The position numbers were made by a program, and so were the translations under genes. Below, piece by piece: positions 17,742 to 28,450 of a stretch of 64,000 bases of DNA (its first letter is position 1; each line of letters begins with the position of its first letter). The notes under the pieces are model-generated. The model worked only from the letters and a program-made list of their open reading frames with translations. It was not told where the DNA came from and searched no databases. The stretch covers positions 248,001-312,000 of the forward strand of contig JAUXGA010000001.1 in assembly GCA_030622545.1 (NCBI GenBank). The letters run 5' to 3'. The DNA is from a bacterium (lineage in GTDB: Bacteria > Electryoneota > RPQS01 > DYHQ01).

Positions 17742-18884
17742 ATGGATCATTTGCTTACCGAAGATCAGAAGATGGTGCGCGATACGATTCGCGAGTTCGC
17801 TGCGGATCAGATTGCGCCCGGAGCCGCTGACCGTGATGAAAAAGAGGAGTACCCTGCCGAAATCCTAAAGAAACTCGGCGAATTGGGCTTCATGGGCGTC
17901 AACACCCCCGAGCGCTACGGCGGCGCGGGCATGGATATGGTGTCTTACTTTCTTGTGGTCGATGAAATATCGCGGGCGGATGCTTCCGCAGGAGTGGTGA
18001 TTTCCGTCAACAACTCCCTGATATGTTATCCGCTGGAAAAATTCGCGACGGAGCAGCAGAAACAGAAATGGCTAATCCCCGCTGCTTCAGGGAAAATGCT
18101 CGGCGCTTTCTGTCTGACGGAACCCGATGCCGGCTCGGATGCCGCGAATCTGAAAACCACAGCCCGGCGCGACGGCGATGATTATGTGATTAATGGCACT
18201 AAAAGTTTTACTACCAACGGTCAGAATGCTGATTTCTATATTCTCCTCGCTTCGACGGATAAAGCGGCCACAACGAAAGGGATTACCGCCTTTCTCGTCC
18301 CACGAGATTTAGAGGGAGTTCAGCCCGGAAAGAAAGAAAAGAAAATGGGCATTCGGGGCAGTGATTGCTGTCCGGTGGTTTATGATAATGTGCGCGTACC
18401 GGTCGAGAACCGCTTGGGCGAAGAAGGTAACGGTTTCAAAATCGCCATGACAGCGCTTGATTCCGGTCGCGTCGGCATCGCGGCTCAAGCACTGGGCGTG
18501 GCGCAGGCAGCGCTCGATGCGGCGAAAGCGTACGCGAAAGAGCGCGTTCAATTCGGTCGCCCGATTTCATCGTTTCAGGCGATTCAGTTCAAACTTGCAG
18601 ACATGGAAATGCTCGTTAATGCATCCCGTATGCTGATTTATCTGGCCGCCACGAAAAAGGACCACGGCGCACGTTTTACCACGGAAGCCGCGATGGCGAA
18701 ACTCTTCGCGAGCGATATGGTTATGAAAGTAACGCAGGAAGCCTTGCAGATTCACGGCGGCGTGGGATACACAAAAGAATATCCCGTCGAGCGTTTCCTG
18801 CGCGATGCGAAAGTCACGGAAATTTACGAAGGCACTTCCGAAATTCAACGCTTCGTCATCGCCCGGTCAATCTTAAAAGACTGA
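17742..18884 (+). CDS. Acyl-CoA dehydrogenase
   Basis: The second acyl-CoA dehydrogenase of the island (380 residues) starts at the ATG after TTGGAGA. Landmarks are [65 protein letters not shown] and [16 protein letters not shown]. The Glu of YEGTSEIQ is the usual catalytic base of butyryl- and medium-chain-type enzymes, so a short straight-chain acyl-CoA is the likely substrate. It would deliver electrons to ETF. Confidence 0.92.
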   Translation: MDHLLTEDQKMVRDTIREFAADQIAPGAADRDEKEEYPAEILKKLGELGFMGVNTPERYGGAGMDMVSYFLVVDEISRADASAGVVISVNNSLICYPLEKFATEQQKQKWLIPAASGKMLGAFCLTEPDAGSDAANLKTTARRDGDDYVINGTKSFTTNGQNADFYILLASTDKAATTKGITAFLVPRDLEGVQPGKKEKKMGIRGSDCCPVVYDNVRVPVENRLGEEGNGFKIAMTALDSGRVGIAAQALGVAQAALDAAKAYAKERVQFGRPISSFQAIQFKLADMEMLVNASRMLIYLAATKKDHGARFTTEAAMAKLFASDMVMKVTQEALQIHGGVGYTKEYPVERFLRDAKVTEIYEGTSEIQRFVIARSILKD

Positions 18885-18890
18885 TTGCTC

Positions 18891-19003
18891 TCGCCGAGGC
18901 AGATCCCCTGATCTGCCCGGAATGCAAAAATAATCAGTATCGTTGCGGTGTTGGCTGCTTGCAGCCGACCCCAATATCCCTACGGGCTGGCTCTGCCTGC
19001 CCA
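18891..19003 (+). repeat. Three hairpin modules in a row: class B, class E, class F
   Basis: 18891-18923 repeats the class B module at 8688 base for base. 18944-18972 repeats class E (GTTGGCTGCTTGCAGCCGAC). 18978-19003 is class F (TACGGGCTGGCTCTGCCTGC). These are three different stem classes side by side in one 200-base gap. Confidence 0.75.
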
Positions 19004-19090
19004 CTTAACCAAGCAGCGTTCACAAACATTCAAAATAGACTCCCGCGCCTCATCAGCGTCGATGTTCGCGCGGAAAAACCGGAGGTGTTC

Positions 19091-20014
19091 ATGTCCGTTT
19101 TCGATGACAACTTAAAGATCTGGTTCAGTGGCAAGTTCGTTCCGTGGAAGGATGCAACTATTCACGTCTGTTCGCACGTCGTTCATTATGGTTCCGGCGT
19201 CTTTGAAGGTATCCGGTGCTACAAGACTCCGAAAGGTTCCGTCATCTATCGTCTGGACGCTCACGTACGGCGTTTGTTCGATTCGGCTAAAATTTATCGG
19301 ATGACTATTCCGTTTAAACAGGAAGATATTTTTAATGCCTGTATTGAGACGGTCAAGGTCAATAAACTGGACGAAGCTTACATCCGCCCGATTGTCTTTC
19401 GCGGGTATCATTCGCTCGGTGTGGATCCGCGAAAATGTCCGGTGGAAGCCGTCATTGCTGTCTGGCGTTGGGGTAAATATCTTGGCCCGGAAGCGCTGGC
19501 GAACGGAGTCGATGTGTGCGTATCGTCGTGGACGCGTTTGGCGCCCAATACGATGCCGGCGCTGGCGAAATGCTCTGCGAACTACATGAACTCGCAGCTC
19601 ATCAAACTTGAAGCGATTGCCGGTGGATTTGTGGAAGGGATTGCACTCGATGCCGCCGGGTATGTTTCGGAAGGTTCCGGAGAGAATATCTTCGTCGTGC
19701 GCGACGGCGAACTTATCACGCCGCCACTCGGAGCCAGTGTGCTTCCCGGCATCACGCGAGACAGTATCATCAAGTTGGCTGAAGAGGAAGGAATACCACT
19801 CCGCGAGCAAATCATTCCCCGCGAAATGCTCTATATCGCCGATGAAGTTTTCTTCACCGGCAGTGCGGCGGAAGTGACGCCGATTCGCTCCGTGGATCAT
19901 ATCCCGGTGGGCGAAGGAAACCCCGGGCCGATTACTCTTAAACTTCAAAAAGCTTTCTTTGAAGTGGTGGACGGCAAGCGTCCGGATAAATATGGTTGGC
20001 TGACTCATCTATAA
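19091..20014 (+). CDS. ilvE: Branched-chain amino acid aminotransferase
   Basis: The 307-residue fold-type IV PLP enzyme shows [18 protein letters not shown], the region IRPIVFRGY, and the PLP-loop [16 protein letters not shown] with a downstream [10 protein letters not shown]. The catalytic Lys lies in [18 protein letters not shown]. It exchanges amino groups between Leu, Ile or Val and 2-oxoglutarate. The ATG at 19091 after CCGGAGGTGTTC is preferred over a longer in-frame start inside the repeat cluster. It supplies 4-methyl-2-oxopentanoate, the entry to isovaleryl-CoA, and so links the island to leucine, although IlvE also works in biosynthesis. Confidence 0.93.
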   Translation: MSVFDDNLKIWFSGKFVPWKDATIHVCSHVVHYGSGVFEGIRCYKTPKGSVIYRLDAHVRRLFDSAKIYRMTIPFKQEDIFNACIETVKVNKLDEAYIRPIVFRGYHSLGVDPRKCPVEAVIAVWRWGKYLGPEALANGVDVCVSSWTRLAPNTMPALAKCSANYMNSQLIKLEAIAGGFVEGIALDAAGYVSEGSGENIFVVRDGELITPPLGASVLPGITRDSIIKLAEEEGIPLREQIIPREMLYIADEVFFTGSAAEVTPIRSVDHIPVGEGNPGPITLKLQKAFFEVVDGKRPDKYGWLTHL

Positions 20015-20027
20015 AGGCTAAGGCCTG

Positions 20028-20447
20028 ATGAAATCCCGTCATGCAGCGCGCGAATGGGCGCTCCGAGTTCTTTATGCGCATCATTTATCCGGCAGTCCCA
20101 TCGCATCGATTTATGAGGATTTGCTGGGGAAAGCTCCCCGTGATGCCAACCTTCAGTTTGCGCTCCAACTCGCGGAGCGAACCGTCGAACATGAACGGGA
20201 TCTCGACAGCCACATCAAGCGCAGAGCCGAGAAATGGGATTTGACGCGCATCGCTATCCTCGACCATCTTATCCTGCGGATGGCGATTTGTGAATTCATT
20301 TTTTTTGAAGACATCCCTTTGAAAGTATCCATTAACGAAGCGATTGAACTCGCTAAAAAATATTCCACCGAGCAAAGCGGTCGTTTTGTCAACGGGATTC
20401 TGGACGCCGTCGGCGCGGATCTCGGACAGAAGACCGCAAAACCGTAA
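20028..20447 (+). CDS. nusB: Transcription antitermination factor NusB
   Basis: The 139-residue all-helical protein starts SRHAAREWALRVLYAHHLSG, has RRAEKWDLTRIAILDHLILRMA, and ends KYSTEQSGRFVNGILDAV, the NusB signature. NusB with NusE (S10) binds boxA in rRNA leaders. It follows ilvE by 13 bases. Confidence 0.93.
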   Translation: MKSRHAAREWALRVLYAHHLSGSPIASIYEDLLGKAPRDANLQFALQLAERTVEHERDLDSHIKRRAEKWDLTRIAILDHLILRMAICEFIFFEDIPLKVSINEAIELAKKYSTEQSGRFVNGILDAVGADLGQKTAKP

Positions 20448-20475
20448 GGTGGAATAGTTGCGGAGACCTTAAGAA

Positions 20476-21156
20476 ATGCGAATCGGATTCATTTCGGATA
20501 TTCATGGAAACCTGGAGGCGCTCGAAGCCGCACTCCGGGCGCTGGAAAAACACCGGCCTGACAAGCTCTATTGCTTGGGGGATATCGTCGGTTATGGCGC
20601 CAATCCCAACGAATGCGTCGAACGCGTGCGGCAAACATGTCAGGCGGTTGTTCTGGGCAACCATGACGCCGCGCTCATCCGCCACACTGGCATCCAGTAT
20701 TTCAACAGCTATGCGCAGGAAGCGATTGTCTGGACGTTGCGTATCATCAAAGAGGAGAACATGGCATACCTCAAAGACGCGCCGGTTTCGCTGACGTTGG
20801 ATGGAATGCAGCTCGTTCATTCGACGCCGCTGGAACCGGCCAACTGGGACTACATCTTCTCTCCGAAAGAAGCGCAGGCGCATTTTGACGTCATGGATAC
20901 GGACATCGCTTTCATCGGTCATTCGCATATTCCGATAGAGTTCAAAGACGATAAAACCGGTAAACGAATCATCAACGTCGGTTCCGTCGGACAGCCTCGC
21001 GACGGCGACCCGCGCTTTTGCTGCGGGCTTTATGAAACCGACTCGGGAACTTTCGGGTGGATTCGTGACGTTTATCCTGTGGAGAGTGCCGCCAAAAAAA
21101 TCCGTCAGGCCGGCCTCCCTGAATTCTTAGCCCAACGCCTGCAATTGGGGATGTAA
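20476..21156 (+). CDS. Metallophosphoesterase (YfcE/symmetrical Ap4A-like)
   Basis: The 226-residue calcineurin-like phosphoesterase has the complete two-metal set: FISDIHGN (D8, H10), GDIVGYGANP, VLGNHDAA, GMQLVHSTP, FIGHSHIP and IINVGSVGQPRDGDPR. It could be a phosphodiesterase or diadenosine tetraphosphatase-like hydrolase; the substrate is not clear from sequence. It follows nusB by 28 bases. Confidence 0.9.
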   Translation: MRIGFISDIHGNLEALEAALRALEKHRPDKLYCLGDIVGYGANPNECVERVRQTCQAVVLGNHDAALIRHTGIQYFNSYAQEAIVWTLRIIKEENMAYLKDAPVSLTLDGMQLVHSTPLEPANWDYIFSPKEAQAHFDVMDTDIAFIGHSHIPIEFKDDKTGKRIINVGSVGQPRDGDPRFCCGLYETDSGTFGWIRDVYPVESAAKKIRQAGLPEFLAQRLQLGM

Positions 21157-21162
21157 AACTAA

Positions 21163-21266
21163 ATCTCCCCCCGCATGCTGGGGGACACCTTACATCGCCG
21201 AGCCGGGTTCAGCGCTGATTCCCGTAAACTAAACGATGAAGTTATCGCGCGTAACCCGGCCGGAAT
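21163..21266 (+). repeat. Composite hairpin modules G then A (copy 2 of A)
   Basis: ATCTCCCCCCGCATGCTGGG, a short linker ending ACATCGCCGAGCCGGGTTC, then the class A body ending GTAACCCGGCCGGAAT. The whole 104 bases match 27396-27498 with few changes, so this pair moved or was copied as a unit. Confidence 0.8.
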
Positions 21267-21373
21267 GAAACAATATGGGGGGGCCTTTGAAATGCGCGTG
21301 CGGGGGAATGCCAGAGGGGGTTTCCTTTCGGTGTAACACGCAGGAGCGTATTGCCTAGTTCGATAAGAAAGTT

Positions 21374-21400
21374 CCTACGGGCTGGCTCTGCCTGCCCGCG
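21374..21400 (+). repeat. Hairpin module, class F (copy 3)
   Basis: CTACGGGCTGGCTCTGCCTG with CCCG: arms GGGC/GCCC and GGC/GCC pair around TCT. The sequence between this and the class A module (21267-21373) holds nothing I can name. It lies 30 bases before the SecA start. Confidence 0.65.
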
Positions 21401-21429
21401 ATAATTGATAGCACAAACATCGCAAATAC

Positions 21430-24420
21430 ATGTTTGATTTCATCACAAAAATCTTCGGTTCAAAATACGAACGCGCCGTTAAGCATCTCTGGCCGATTGT
21501 CCGCCGGATAAACGACATCGAAGAAGAGTACCAGCAGTCGCTCAGCGACGCTGATTTACCGAAGAAGACGCAGGAATTCCGCGACAGACTCGCCGCCGGA
21601 GAAACCCTCGACGACTTGCTGCCCGAAGCGTTCGCGCTGGTGAAAAACGCCTGCCGTCGCTCCATGGGCAATGAGTTCGATCTGCGCGGCCACAAAACGA
21701 CATGGGACATGATTCCCTATGACGTTCAGCTCATCGGCGGCATTATTCTGCATCAGGGTAAAATCGCCGAGATGGCTACGGGCGAAGGTAAAACGCTCGT
21801 CGCGACGATGCCGCTCTATCTGAACGCGCTCACAGGCAATGGTTGTCATCTGATTACGGTGAACGATTATCTGGCTCAGCGCGACTCGGAATGGATGGGG
21901 CAAATCTACGAAGCTCTCGGCATCACCGTCGGACGCATCATTTCGGACATGCCGCCCGACGAACGCAAGCAGAATTATCAGGCGGATATTACCTACGGCA
22001 CGAACAGCGAATTCGGCTTCGATTACTTGCGCGACAACATGGCGCTCACGATGGAGGAAGTCGTCCAGCGCGGGCATCACTACTCGATTGTGGACGAGGT
22101 GGATTCGGTTCTGATTGATGAAGCGAGAACGCCGCTGATTATCTCCGGACCTGTCGCACGTTCCACGCATCGTTTTCAGGAGATGAAAGGGCTGGTGGAT
22201 CATGTGGTGCGCTTGCAGCGCAATTTCATCACGTCCATTATCTCGGAAGTCGAAAAGCGTTTTGAAGAAGACGATGCCTTCGAGGATTACGAAGTCGGCA
22301 AAAAACTTCTCCTATGTCACCGGGGACAGCCCAAACACAAACGCCTCGTTCGAATCTTTGGCGAAACCGGCACGAAACGCTTTATGCAGCGCGTGGAAAA
22401 CGACTATATACGCGATAAAAAAATGCACGAGCTGGATGAAGAGCTATACTTTTCCATCGAAGAAAAAACCCATGTCGTCGATCTGACGGAAAAAGGACGC
22501 GAAGTTCTCACGAAGCAATTAGGTGGAGATCCCGACCTGTTTATCCTGCCGGATTTACCCGATGAATTCGCCCAGATCGAAAATGACGCGGCGCTGTCTC
22601 CCGAACAAAAAGCGGAAGCCCGCGAAAAGATTCAGGAACTTTACCTGCAGCGCAGCGAACGCATTCAAAATGTATCGCAGCTTCTGCGAGCTTATTCGCT
22701 CTATGAAAAAGATGTCGAATACGTCATCGATGACGGCAAGATTGTCATCGTAGACGAATTCACCGGTCGCCTCATGCACGGGCGGCGTTACTCGGACGGT
22801 CTCCATCAGGCCATCGAAGCGAAAGAAGGCGTCACCATCGAGCGCGAAACGCAGACCATCGCCACGATTACGCTCCAGAATTATTTCCGCCTCTATGAAA
22901 AACTGGCCGGAATGACCGGTACCGCCGAAACCGAAGAAAGCGAGTTCTATGATATCTATAAACTCGAAGTCGTGGTGATTCCAACGAATGATGATGTTCG
23001 CCGCGACGATGAAAACGATGTTATCTTCCGCACCAAGCGCGAGAAATACAACGCGGTCATCGATGAAATCGCCGAGCTTCATCAGGCGCGTCAGCCGGTT
23101 CTCGTAGGAACAGCAACCGTCGATACATCGGAAGTCCTCTCGCGCATGTTAAAACGCCGCAACATTCCTCACAATGTACTTAATGCCAAGCACCACGAAC
23201 GGGAAGCGGATATCGTGACGCAGGCCGGACAGCCCGGTACCATCACCATCGCCACGAACATGGCGGGGCGCGGCACAGACATCAAACTCGGCGAAGGCGT
23301 GGTTCACTGGAATGGAGAGCCGGGAGATAAAACAAAAGCCGAGGGCGGGCTGCATATCGTTGGAACCGAACGCCATGAAGCACGGCGCATTGACCGCCAG
23401 CTTCGAGGCCGTGCGGGGCGTCAGGGTGATCCGGGCTACAGTCGATTCTTTCTATCACTCGAAGATGATTTAATGCGACTCTTCGGCTCGGATCGCATCG
23501 CGTCCATCATGGATCGTTTGGGGATTGAAGAGGGAGAAGTTATCACGCATCGGATGATTACGCGCTCCATCGGCAATGCTCAGAAGCGCGTTGAAGCGTA
23601 CAACTTCGGAATCCGAAAGCACCTGCTCGACTATGACGGCGTGATGAACCAGCAGCGCACGGTCGTTTACACGCGCCGAAATATCGCGCTTCAGGGGAAA
23701 GACCCGGATCCTCTGGTTCGGGAAATGATTGCCGATTACCTGGACTACCTTTTTGAAAAACATGTTTCTGAGGAAGAGGAAAGCGGATTCTCGCCGGAGT
23801 TTCAAGAAGACCTGTTGAAAGTCTTTCTCCTCGATACCATCAGTCTTGGCGGTATCAGCGCGCTTTCTTCGGATGGAAAAGACCCGCGGGACGCTGTGGA
23901 AGAAAAAGTCCTCGAACTCTACGAACGTCGGCGCAAAAGCCTCGGGGCGGAACTTTTTGAGCAGTTGCAGCGTATTGCTATCTTGCGCGTCATCGACGAG
24001 AAATGGAAGGAACATCTCTATGAGATGGACCGTCTAAAAGAAGGCGTCGGACTGCGTGCTTACGGTCAGAAAGACCCGCTTATCGAGTATAAAAAGGAGG
24101 GATTTACACAATTCCAGTCCATGCTCGATGAGGTCAATGAGGAGGCGCTGCGGTTCATCTTTCGTGCGCAGCCGAGGCCGGAAGGCGAACCGGTCGGAGC
24201 CCCCGTGCCTCGCGAACAGGCCGTTCAGAGGGCCAGTTATTCTCATGCAGACAGTTCCGGGATGGCTTATGCTCAAGCCGGAGGCCAAGCGCCGCCTCCC
24301 GGAAAGGCCGCTCCGGCGGGTAAAAAACAGCCGATTCGTGTCAAAAAAGTCGGTCGAAATGACCCTTGTCCCTGCGGAAGTGGCAAGAAATACAAGAAAT
24401 GCCACGGTGCGATGACATAA
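21430..24420 (+). CDS. secA: Preprotein translocase ATPase SecA
   Basis: The 996-residue protein has full SecA architecture. Walker A is MATGEGKT at 115-122; a cross-linking domain follows it. [41 protein letters not shown] and [13 protein letters not shown] are all present, then [14 protein letters not shown] and the helical scaffold. The C-terminal tail ends with a zinc-binding [16 protein letters not shown]. It drives Sec-dependent export through SecYEG. Compared with E. coli it is about 95 residues longer; the extra lies partly in the nucleotide-binding domain (from about residue 280) and partly in the low-complexity linker before the zinc tail. The start lacks a good ribosome site. Confidence 0.97.
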   Translation: MFDFITKIFGSKYERAVKHLWPIVRRINDIEEEYQQSLSDADLPKKTQEFRDRLAAGETLDDLLPEAFALVKNACRRSMGNEFDLRGHKTTWDMIPYDVQLIGGIILHQGKIAEMATGEGKTLVATMPLYLNALTGNGCHLITVNDYLAQRDSEWMGQIYEALGITVGRIISDMPPDERKQNYQADITYGTNSEFGFDYLRDNMALTMEEVVQRGHHYSIVDEVDSVLIDEARTPLIISGPVARSTHRFQEMKGLVDHVVRLQRNFITSIISEVEKRFEEDDAFEDYEVGKKLLLCHRGQPKHKRLVRIFGETGTKRFMQRVENDYIRDKKMHELDEELYFSIEEKTHVVDLTEKGREVLTKQLGGDPDLFILPDLPDEFAQIENDAALSPEQKAEAREKIQELYLQRSERIQNVSQLLRAYSLYEKDVEYVIDDGKIVIVDEFTGRLMHGRRYSDGLHQAIEAKEGVTIERETQTIATITLQNYFRLYEKLAGMTGTAETEESEFYDIYKLEVVVIPTNDDVRRDDENDVIFRTKREKYNAVIDEIAELHQARQPVLVGTATVDTSEVLSRMLKRRNIPHNVLNAKHHEREADIVTQAGQPGTITIATNMAGRGTDIKLGEGVVHWNGEPGDKTKAEGGLHIVGTERHEARRIDRQLRGRAGRQGDPGYSRFFLSLEDDLMRLFGSDRIASIMDRLGIEEGEVITHRMITRSIGNAQKRVEAYNFGIRKHLLDYDGVMNQQRTVVYTRRNIALQGKDPDPLVREMIADYLDYLFEKHVSEEEESGFSPEFQEDLLKVFLLDTISLGGISALSSDGKDPRDAVEEKVLELYERRRKSLGAELFEQLQRIAILRVIDEKWKEHLYEMDRLKEGVGLRAYGQKDPLIEYKKEGFTQFQSMLDEVNEEALRFIFRAQPRPEGEPVGAPVPREQAVQRASYSHADSSGMAYAQAGGQAPPPGKAAPAGKKQPIRVKKVGRNDPCPCGSGKKYKKCHGAMT

Positions 24421-24539
24421 CATAATTTCCTTGCGTTTTTCTCTTGCCTTTCCCGGATTAATTGATTACCTTACGAAAGTCTGCACGATTTTTCGCCTGC
24501 TAAATTATCTTTGACCAGCGTCGTTCTGAAAGGGGATCA

Positions 24540-25016
24540 ATGGACCAGCGTTTAGTTGAGATTTTAATGTACGTTATCGGAGAAATCCGTTCTCAACGTG
24601 TGGAATTAGAGGAAGTTGAGACGATGTCTGACGATCTTTTGCAGAGAGGTTTCACACCGCGGGAAGTCGCCACCGCTCTCTCGTTTTTCATCGAGCGGTT
24701 TCAAAAACGTGTCGAGCGCCGTGAGCCGGATGATGTTCAGCTTCCGCATTCCCAGCGCGTTCTCCACCGTATCGAAAAACTGTTTCTGAATCCTAAGGCC
24801 TACGGATACCTGCTGCAATTGCAGCATTTAGGTGTTCTGGATGCCCGCGACATCGAAATGATTTTGGAACAGATTCTAATGGTGGGACACTCGCGAGTCA
24901 CCGAGGACGAAGTCAAGCTCATCGTCGCCTCGCACCTCTTGGAAAGCGATACGCAAGGGTGGGTTGCGCCAACGAACCTCTCTTTTACCCAGCCTCCATC
25001 GGATTCCGTCCACTAA
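24540..25016 (+). CDS. DUF494/Smg family protein
   Basis: The 158-residue product resembles Smg/DUF494: MDQRLVEILMYVIGEI, then DLLQRGFTPREVATALSFF, and a C-terminal LRPEAYGYLLQLQHLGVLD-like part written here as LNPKAYGYLLQLQHLGVLD with SHLLESD. In proteobacteria smg lies beside topA, and here too topA is the next gene. The function remains unknown. GAAAGGGGATCA precedes the ATG. Confidence 0.88.
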   Translation: MDQRLVEILMYVIGEIRSQRVELEEVETMSDDLLQRGFTPREVATALSFFIERFQKRVERREPDDVQLPHSQRVLHRIEKLFLNPKAYGYLLQLQHLGVLDARDIEMILEQILMVGHSRVTEDEVKLIVASHLLESDTQGWVAPTNLSFTQPPSDSVH

Positions 25017-25159
25017 AGGCTTCGGCGAAAGAGGCATATTTAATGCACAGACTTAAATGTCGGTGTCGTGAATTTGAAAATACAGCCTAAAAACGAAGTA
25101 TCTGTTTTTTCTCAGCTTTGAGCGTAAGCTTAAAGCTTTTGCTTATCTGAAAGGAATTC

Positions 25160-27394
25160 ATGCCAAAGGCCAAGAAAAAGACGACGACGAAGCTGGTGAT
25201 TGTTGAATCACCGGCAAAAGCGCGAACGATTGAAAAGTACCTCGGTTCAGACTATATGGTCGAAGCTTCCGTCGGGCATATTCTTGATTTACCGAAGAAA
25301 AGCCTCGGCGTTGATGTCTCGAATGGATTTGCTCCGAAATACGAGGTCATTCAAGGGAAACAGAGCGTTATTGATGCACTTTCTCGTAAAGCGAAGAAAG
25401 CTGTAGAAATCTTTATCGCAACTGACCCTGACCGTGAAGGAGAAGCGATTGCAGCGCATATTGCGCAATTAATCCGCACAACCGAGAATCATGTACACCG
25501 GGTGCTCTTCAATGAAATCACCCCGGCCTCAGTGAAAAGCGGTATCGCTAAGCCCGGTAAAATTGATCAGGCGAGAGTGGATGCTCAGCAAGCGCGCCGG
25601 ATTCTGGACAGACTTGTCGGCTACAAAGTATCACCGATTATCCAAAAAATTATCGCCCGCGGACTCTCAGCCGGACGTGTACAGTCTGTAGCGTTGCGGC
25701 TTCTGTGCGAGCGTGAAGCGGAAATCCGCGCGTTTAAACCGCTGGAGTACTGGTCGATTACCGCAGACCTGCTGACCAAGGGAAAGGAAGCGTTTCAAGC
25801 TTCACTTTTCAAATGGCAGGGCAAGAAGGTCGATAAAAATATCCCCGAAGAAGCCGAAGCAAAGAAGATCGTCAAGGCGCTTGAAAAAGCGACCTTCACC
25901 CTCGCGGATTTAGTGGAGAAAAAAGTCAAGAGTTCGTCGTCGCCGCCTTACACGACCAGTACGCTTCAGCAGGATGCCGCGCGCCGGCTTCGGTTCTCGA
26001 ACAAGAAGACAATGGCGGTCGCGCAGGCTCTCTATGAAGGCATCGAGCTTGGGAAAGAAGGGCCGGTTGGACTCATTACCTATATGCGAACCGACTCGAC
26101 GCGCACGGCAAACGAAGCGCTCGAAGCGGTGCGTGCGCACATCACCGAGCAATTCGGCGAAGATTTCCTTCCCAAGAAAGCGCGCTTCTTCAAGAAAAGC
26201 CGCCGGGCACAGGACGCTCACGAAGCGATTCGTCCCACGGATGTCCATCGGGAACCTAAGAGCGTGAAGTCATTCCTCAGCGCCGACCAGTTCAAACTCT
26301 ACGAGCTTATTTGGAAACGCTTCGTCGCTTCCCAGATGGCGGATGCTCGCTTCCAAAGTACGACCGCAACCATCAAAGCCGGAAAAGGCGAACTGCGCGC
26401 GACAGGCCGCCGCACGTTGTTCAAAGGTTACCAGCAGCTCTATGATGACCGGACGGAAGAAGAAGCCTCGCGGGAATTACCGAAGCTCACCGTCGGCGAA
26501 ACCTACAAGCTTAAAAAATTGGAGCCGAAACAGCGTTTCACCCAGCCGCCGCCGCGCTTTAACGAAGGCTCGCTCGTCAAAGAACTCGATGAACTGGGAA
26601 TCGGCAGGCCGTCCACATACGCGATGATTATCACGACACTGACCGCGCGACGGTATATCGAAAAAATCGAGCGCCGTTTCCATACCACCGAACTCGGCGA
26701 AACCGTCAACAAGCTTCTCGTGGAGCAGTTTCCTGATATCTTCAGCGTCTCCTTTACCGCTAAAATGGAAGAGGAACTTGATTCCATCGAGAACAAGAAA
26801 ATCGCTTGGGAAAAAGTCGTTGATGATTTTTACGTGCCTTTCAATCATTCGCTTGAAGAAGTCAAAGGCAAAACCAAAGAACTACGCAAGCAGAACGAAG
26901 AAAAAACGGATCAGGTCTGCGAGAAGTGCGGCAGCCCGATGATTATCAAATGGGGTCGGCACGGAAAATTCTTAGGCTGTTCAGGTTATCCCGAATGCAA
27001 AAACATCAAGTCGCTGGATTCGGAACAACAGACCACCGACAAAGTCTGCCCGAAATGCGGCAAGCCCATGCTCGTTCGCCACGGGCCTTACGGTCAGTTC
27101 TTGGGTTGTTCAGGCTATCCCAAATGCAAAACCATCCTATCGCTTGATGCGGGTCCCGAAGTGGATTGCCCGCGCCCGGATTGCGACGGTAAAGTCAGTC
27201 GGAAACGCTCGAAAAAAGGGCGCACGTTCTACGGCTGCTCGAATTATCCGAAATGTGATTTTGTTTCGTGGTATCCACCGATAAAGGAACCATGCCCGGA
27301 ATGCGGGCATCCCTATATGGAAGAGCGGGCTTTGAAATCGGGAACGGTTAAAGTGTGCCCGCAATGCAAAATCAAAATCGCCGTTGAGTCATAG
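25160..27394 (+). CDS. topA: DNA topoisomerase I
   Basis: The 744-residue type IA topoisomerase has a TOPRIM domain (LVIVESPAKARTIEKYLG, ATDPDREGEAIAAHI), the catalytic Tyr at Y308 in GLITYMRTDSTR, and LDELGIGRPSTYAMIITTL. Four C4 zinc-finger modules near the end are each recognisable as CEKCGSPM-, CPKCGKPM-, CPRPDCDGK- and CPECGHPY-type clusters. It relaxes negative supercoils in an ATP-independent way. It is shorter than E. coli TopA, as usual outside proteobacteria. AAAGGAATTC precedes the ATG. Confidence 0.97.
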   Translation: MPKAKKKTTTKLVIVESPAKARTIEKYLGSDYMVEASVGHILDLPKKSLGVDVSNGFAPKYEVIQGKQSVIDALSRKAKKAVEIFIATDPDREGEAIAAHIAQLIRTTENHVHRVLFNEITPASVKSGIAKPGKIDQARVDAQQARRILDRLVGYKVSPIIQKIIARGLSAGRVQSVALRLLCEREAEIRAFKPLEYWSITADLLTKGKEAFQASLFKWQGKKVDKNIPEEAEAKKIVKALEKATFTLADLVEKKVKSSSSPPYTTSTLQQDAARRLRFSNKKTMAVAQALYEGIELGKEGPVGLITYMRTDSTRTANEALEAVRAHITEQFGEDFLPKKARFFKKSRRAQDAHEAIRPTDVHREPKSVKSFLSADQFKLYELIWKRFVASQMADARFQSTTATIKAGKGELRATGRRTLFKGYQQLYDDRTEEEASRELPKLTVGETYKLKKLEPKQRFTQPPPRFNEGSLVKELDELGIGRPSTYAMIITTLTARRYIEKIERRFHTTELGETVNKLLVEQFPDIFSVSFTAKMEEELDSIENKKIAWEKVVDDFYVPFNHSLEEVKGKTKELRKQNEEKTDQVCEKCGSPMIIKWGRHGKFLGCSGYPECKNIKSLDSEQQTTDKVCPKCGKPMLVRHGPYGQFLGCSGYPKCKTILSLDAGPEVDCPRPDCDGKVSRKRSKKGRTFYGCSNYPKCDFVSWYPPIKEPCPECGHPYMEERALKSGTVKVCPQCKIKIAVES

Positions 27395-27395
27395 T

Positions 27396-27498
27396 ATCTC
27401 CCCCCGCGTGCGGGGGAAACCACACATCGCCGAGCCGGGTTCAGCGCTGATTCCCGTAAACCAAACGATGAACTTATCGCGCGTAACCCGGCCGGAAT
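27396..27498 (+). repeat. Composite hairpin modules G then A (copy 3 of A)
   Basis: ATCTCCCCCCGCGTGCGGGG, linker, then TCGCCGAGCCGGGTTCAGCG to CGTAACCCGGCCGGAAT. Differs from 21163-21266 by only a few bases. The topA stop is 2 bases before it; the recombinase start is 24 bases after. Confidence 0.8.
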
Positions 27499-27521
27499 AA
27501 AAAGAATTCACGTACAGCGCC

Positions 27522-28433
27522 ATGAACACTCTTCGTGAACTTCGAACCGATTTTCTTCTGGATCTCAGTCGTCACCGCGAACTCAGCCCGCGCACCGTTG
27601 ACGCCTATGGCAGTGACCTCAACCAGTATCTTCTTTTCCTTGAAGAATCGGATGTTTTCGAAGGAGCACCGGCGGAGTTGCTTGATGCGGACAGAGTGCG
27701 TGATTATCTATCCGTTCTTTTGAAAGTGCATCTTTCGCGGAGTTCCGTCTCGCGCAAGCTGGCCGCCCTGAGGGCATTCGGCAATTTCCTCGTGCGTCGG
27801 GAAATTTTGGAAACCAATCCGCCCAGTATCCTGCGCACGCCGCGCATTCCGAAACATCTGCCGCCGGCGATTTCGTCCGATGAATTGCTCGAATTGTTAA
27901 ACTCGCCCTGTGGAGAGGATTTTATATCGCAACGCGACCGGACGCTACTTGAATTACTCTACGGAACCGGGATTCGCGTCTCGGAATTGACGGAGCTGAC
28001 GCTGGGAAAAGTGGATACAGGCGGGCAAACCGTTCGCGTCATGGGCAAAGGCGGCAAAGAGCGCGTGTGCCCCTTCGGCAAAACCGTTGCCGAGCGCCTA
28101 AAAACGTACCTCGCGCTTCGCAAGTCCTATTTGGCAGAACGCGAGCAGCCCGATACGGGAGTGTTTTTTCTTTCGAACAGCGCTACGCCGCTCTCGCGCT
28201 TTCGAGCGTACCGGATTGTGCACCGGGAACTGTCGCGGATTTCAGCGGGGAAAGGCGTGTCACCGCATCTCCTGCGCCACTGTTTCGCCACGCATCTGCT
28301 GGATAATGGCGCGGATCTTGTAGCGGTCAAAGAGCTGTTGGGACACAGCAGTATCGCTACGACACAGGTTTACGCACATGTTTCCATAGAGCGGCTCAAA
28401 GCGGCTTACACACAAGCCCACCCGCGCGCCTAA
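27522..28433 (+). CDS. Tyrosine recombinase, XerC/XerD type
   Basis: The 303-residue product has an N-terminal core-binding domain (LRTDFLLDLSRHRELSPRT) and a catalytic domain with GTGIRVSEL (Arg), MGKGGKERVCPF (Lys), HLLRHCFATHLL (His, Arg), LLGHSSIATTQVYAHVS (His and nucleophilic Tyr). All six residues are in place. Size, and position after topA as in several phyla, fit the housekeeping Xer recombinase that resolves chromosome dimers, not a phage integrase. XerC versus XerD cannot be told. A weak ribosome site precedes the ATG, and the G-A repeat just upstream replaces a normal leader. Confidence 0.92.
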   Translation: MNTLRELRTDFLLDLSRHRELSPRTVDAYGSDLNQYLLFLEESDVFEGAPAELLDADRVRDYLSVLLKVHLSRSSVSRKLAALRAFGNFLVRREILETNPPSILRTPRIPKHLPPAISSDELLELLNSPCGEDFISQRDRTLLELLYGTGIRVSELTELTLGKVDTGGQTVRVMGKGGKERVCPFGKTVAERLKTYLALRKSYLAEREQPDTGVFFLSNSATPLSRFRAYRIVHRELSRISAGKGVSPHLLRHCFATHLLDNGADLVAVKELLGHSSIATTQVYAHVSIERLKAAYTQAHPRA

Positions 28434-28450
28434 CAATCTTCCGCGTAAAT

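Noticed and set aside
18959-19090. 44-codon upstream extension of the aminotransferase
   Set aside because: It is encoded by repeat modules; the ATG at 19091 has a strong GGAGG site.
19112-20008. 298-codon frame on the - strand opposite the aminotransferase
   Set aside because: The + strand frame has all PLP-enzyme motifs; the antisense frame shows none.
21556-22203. 215-codon frame on the - strand inside secA
   Set aside because: SecA motifs run straight through the opposite strand; the antisense frame is a shadow.
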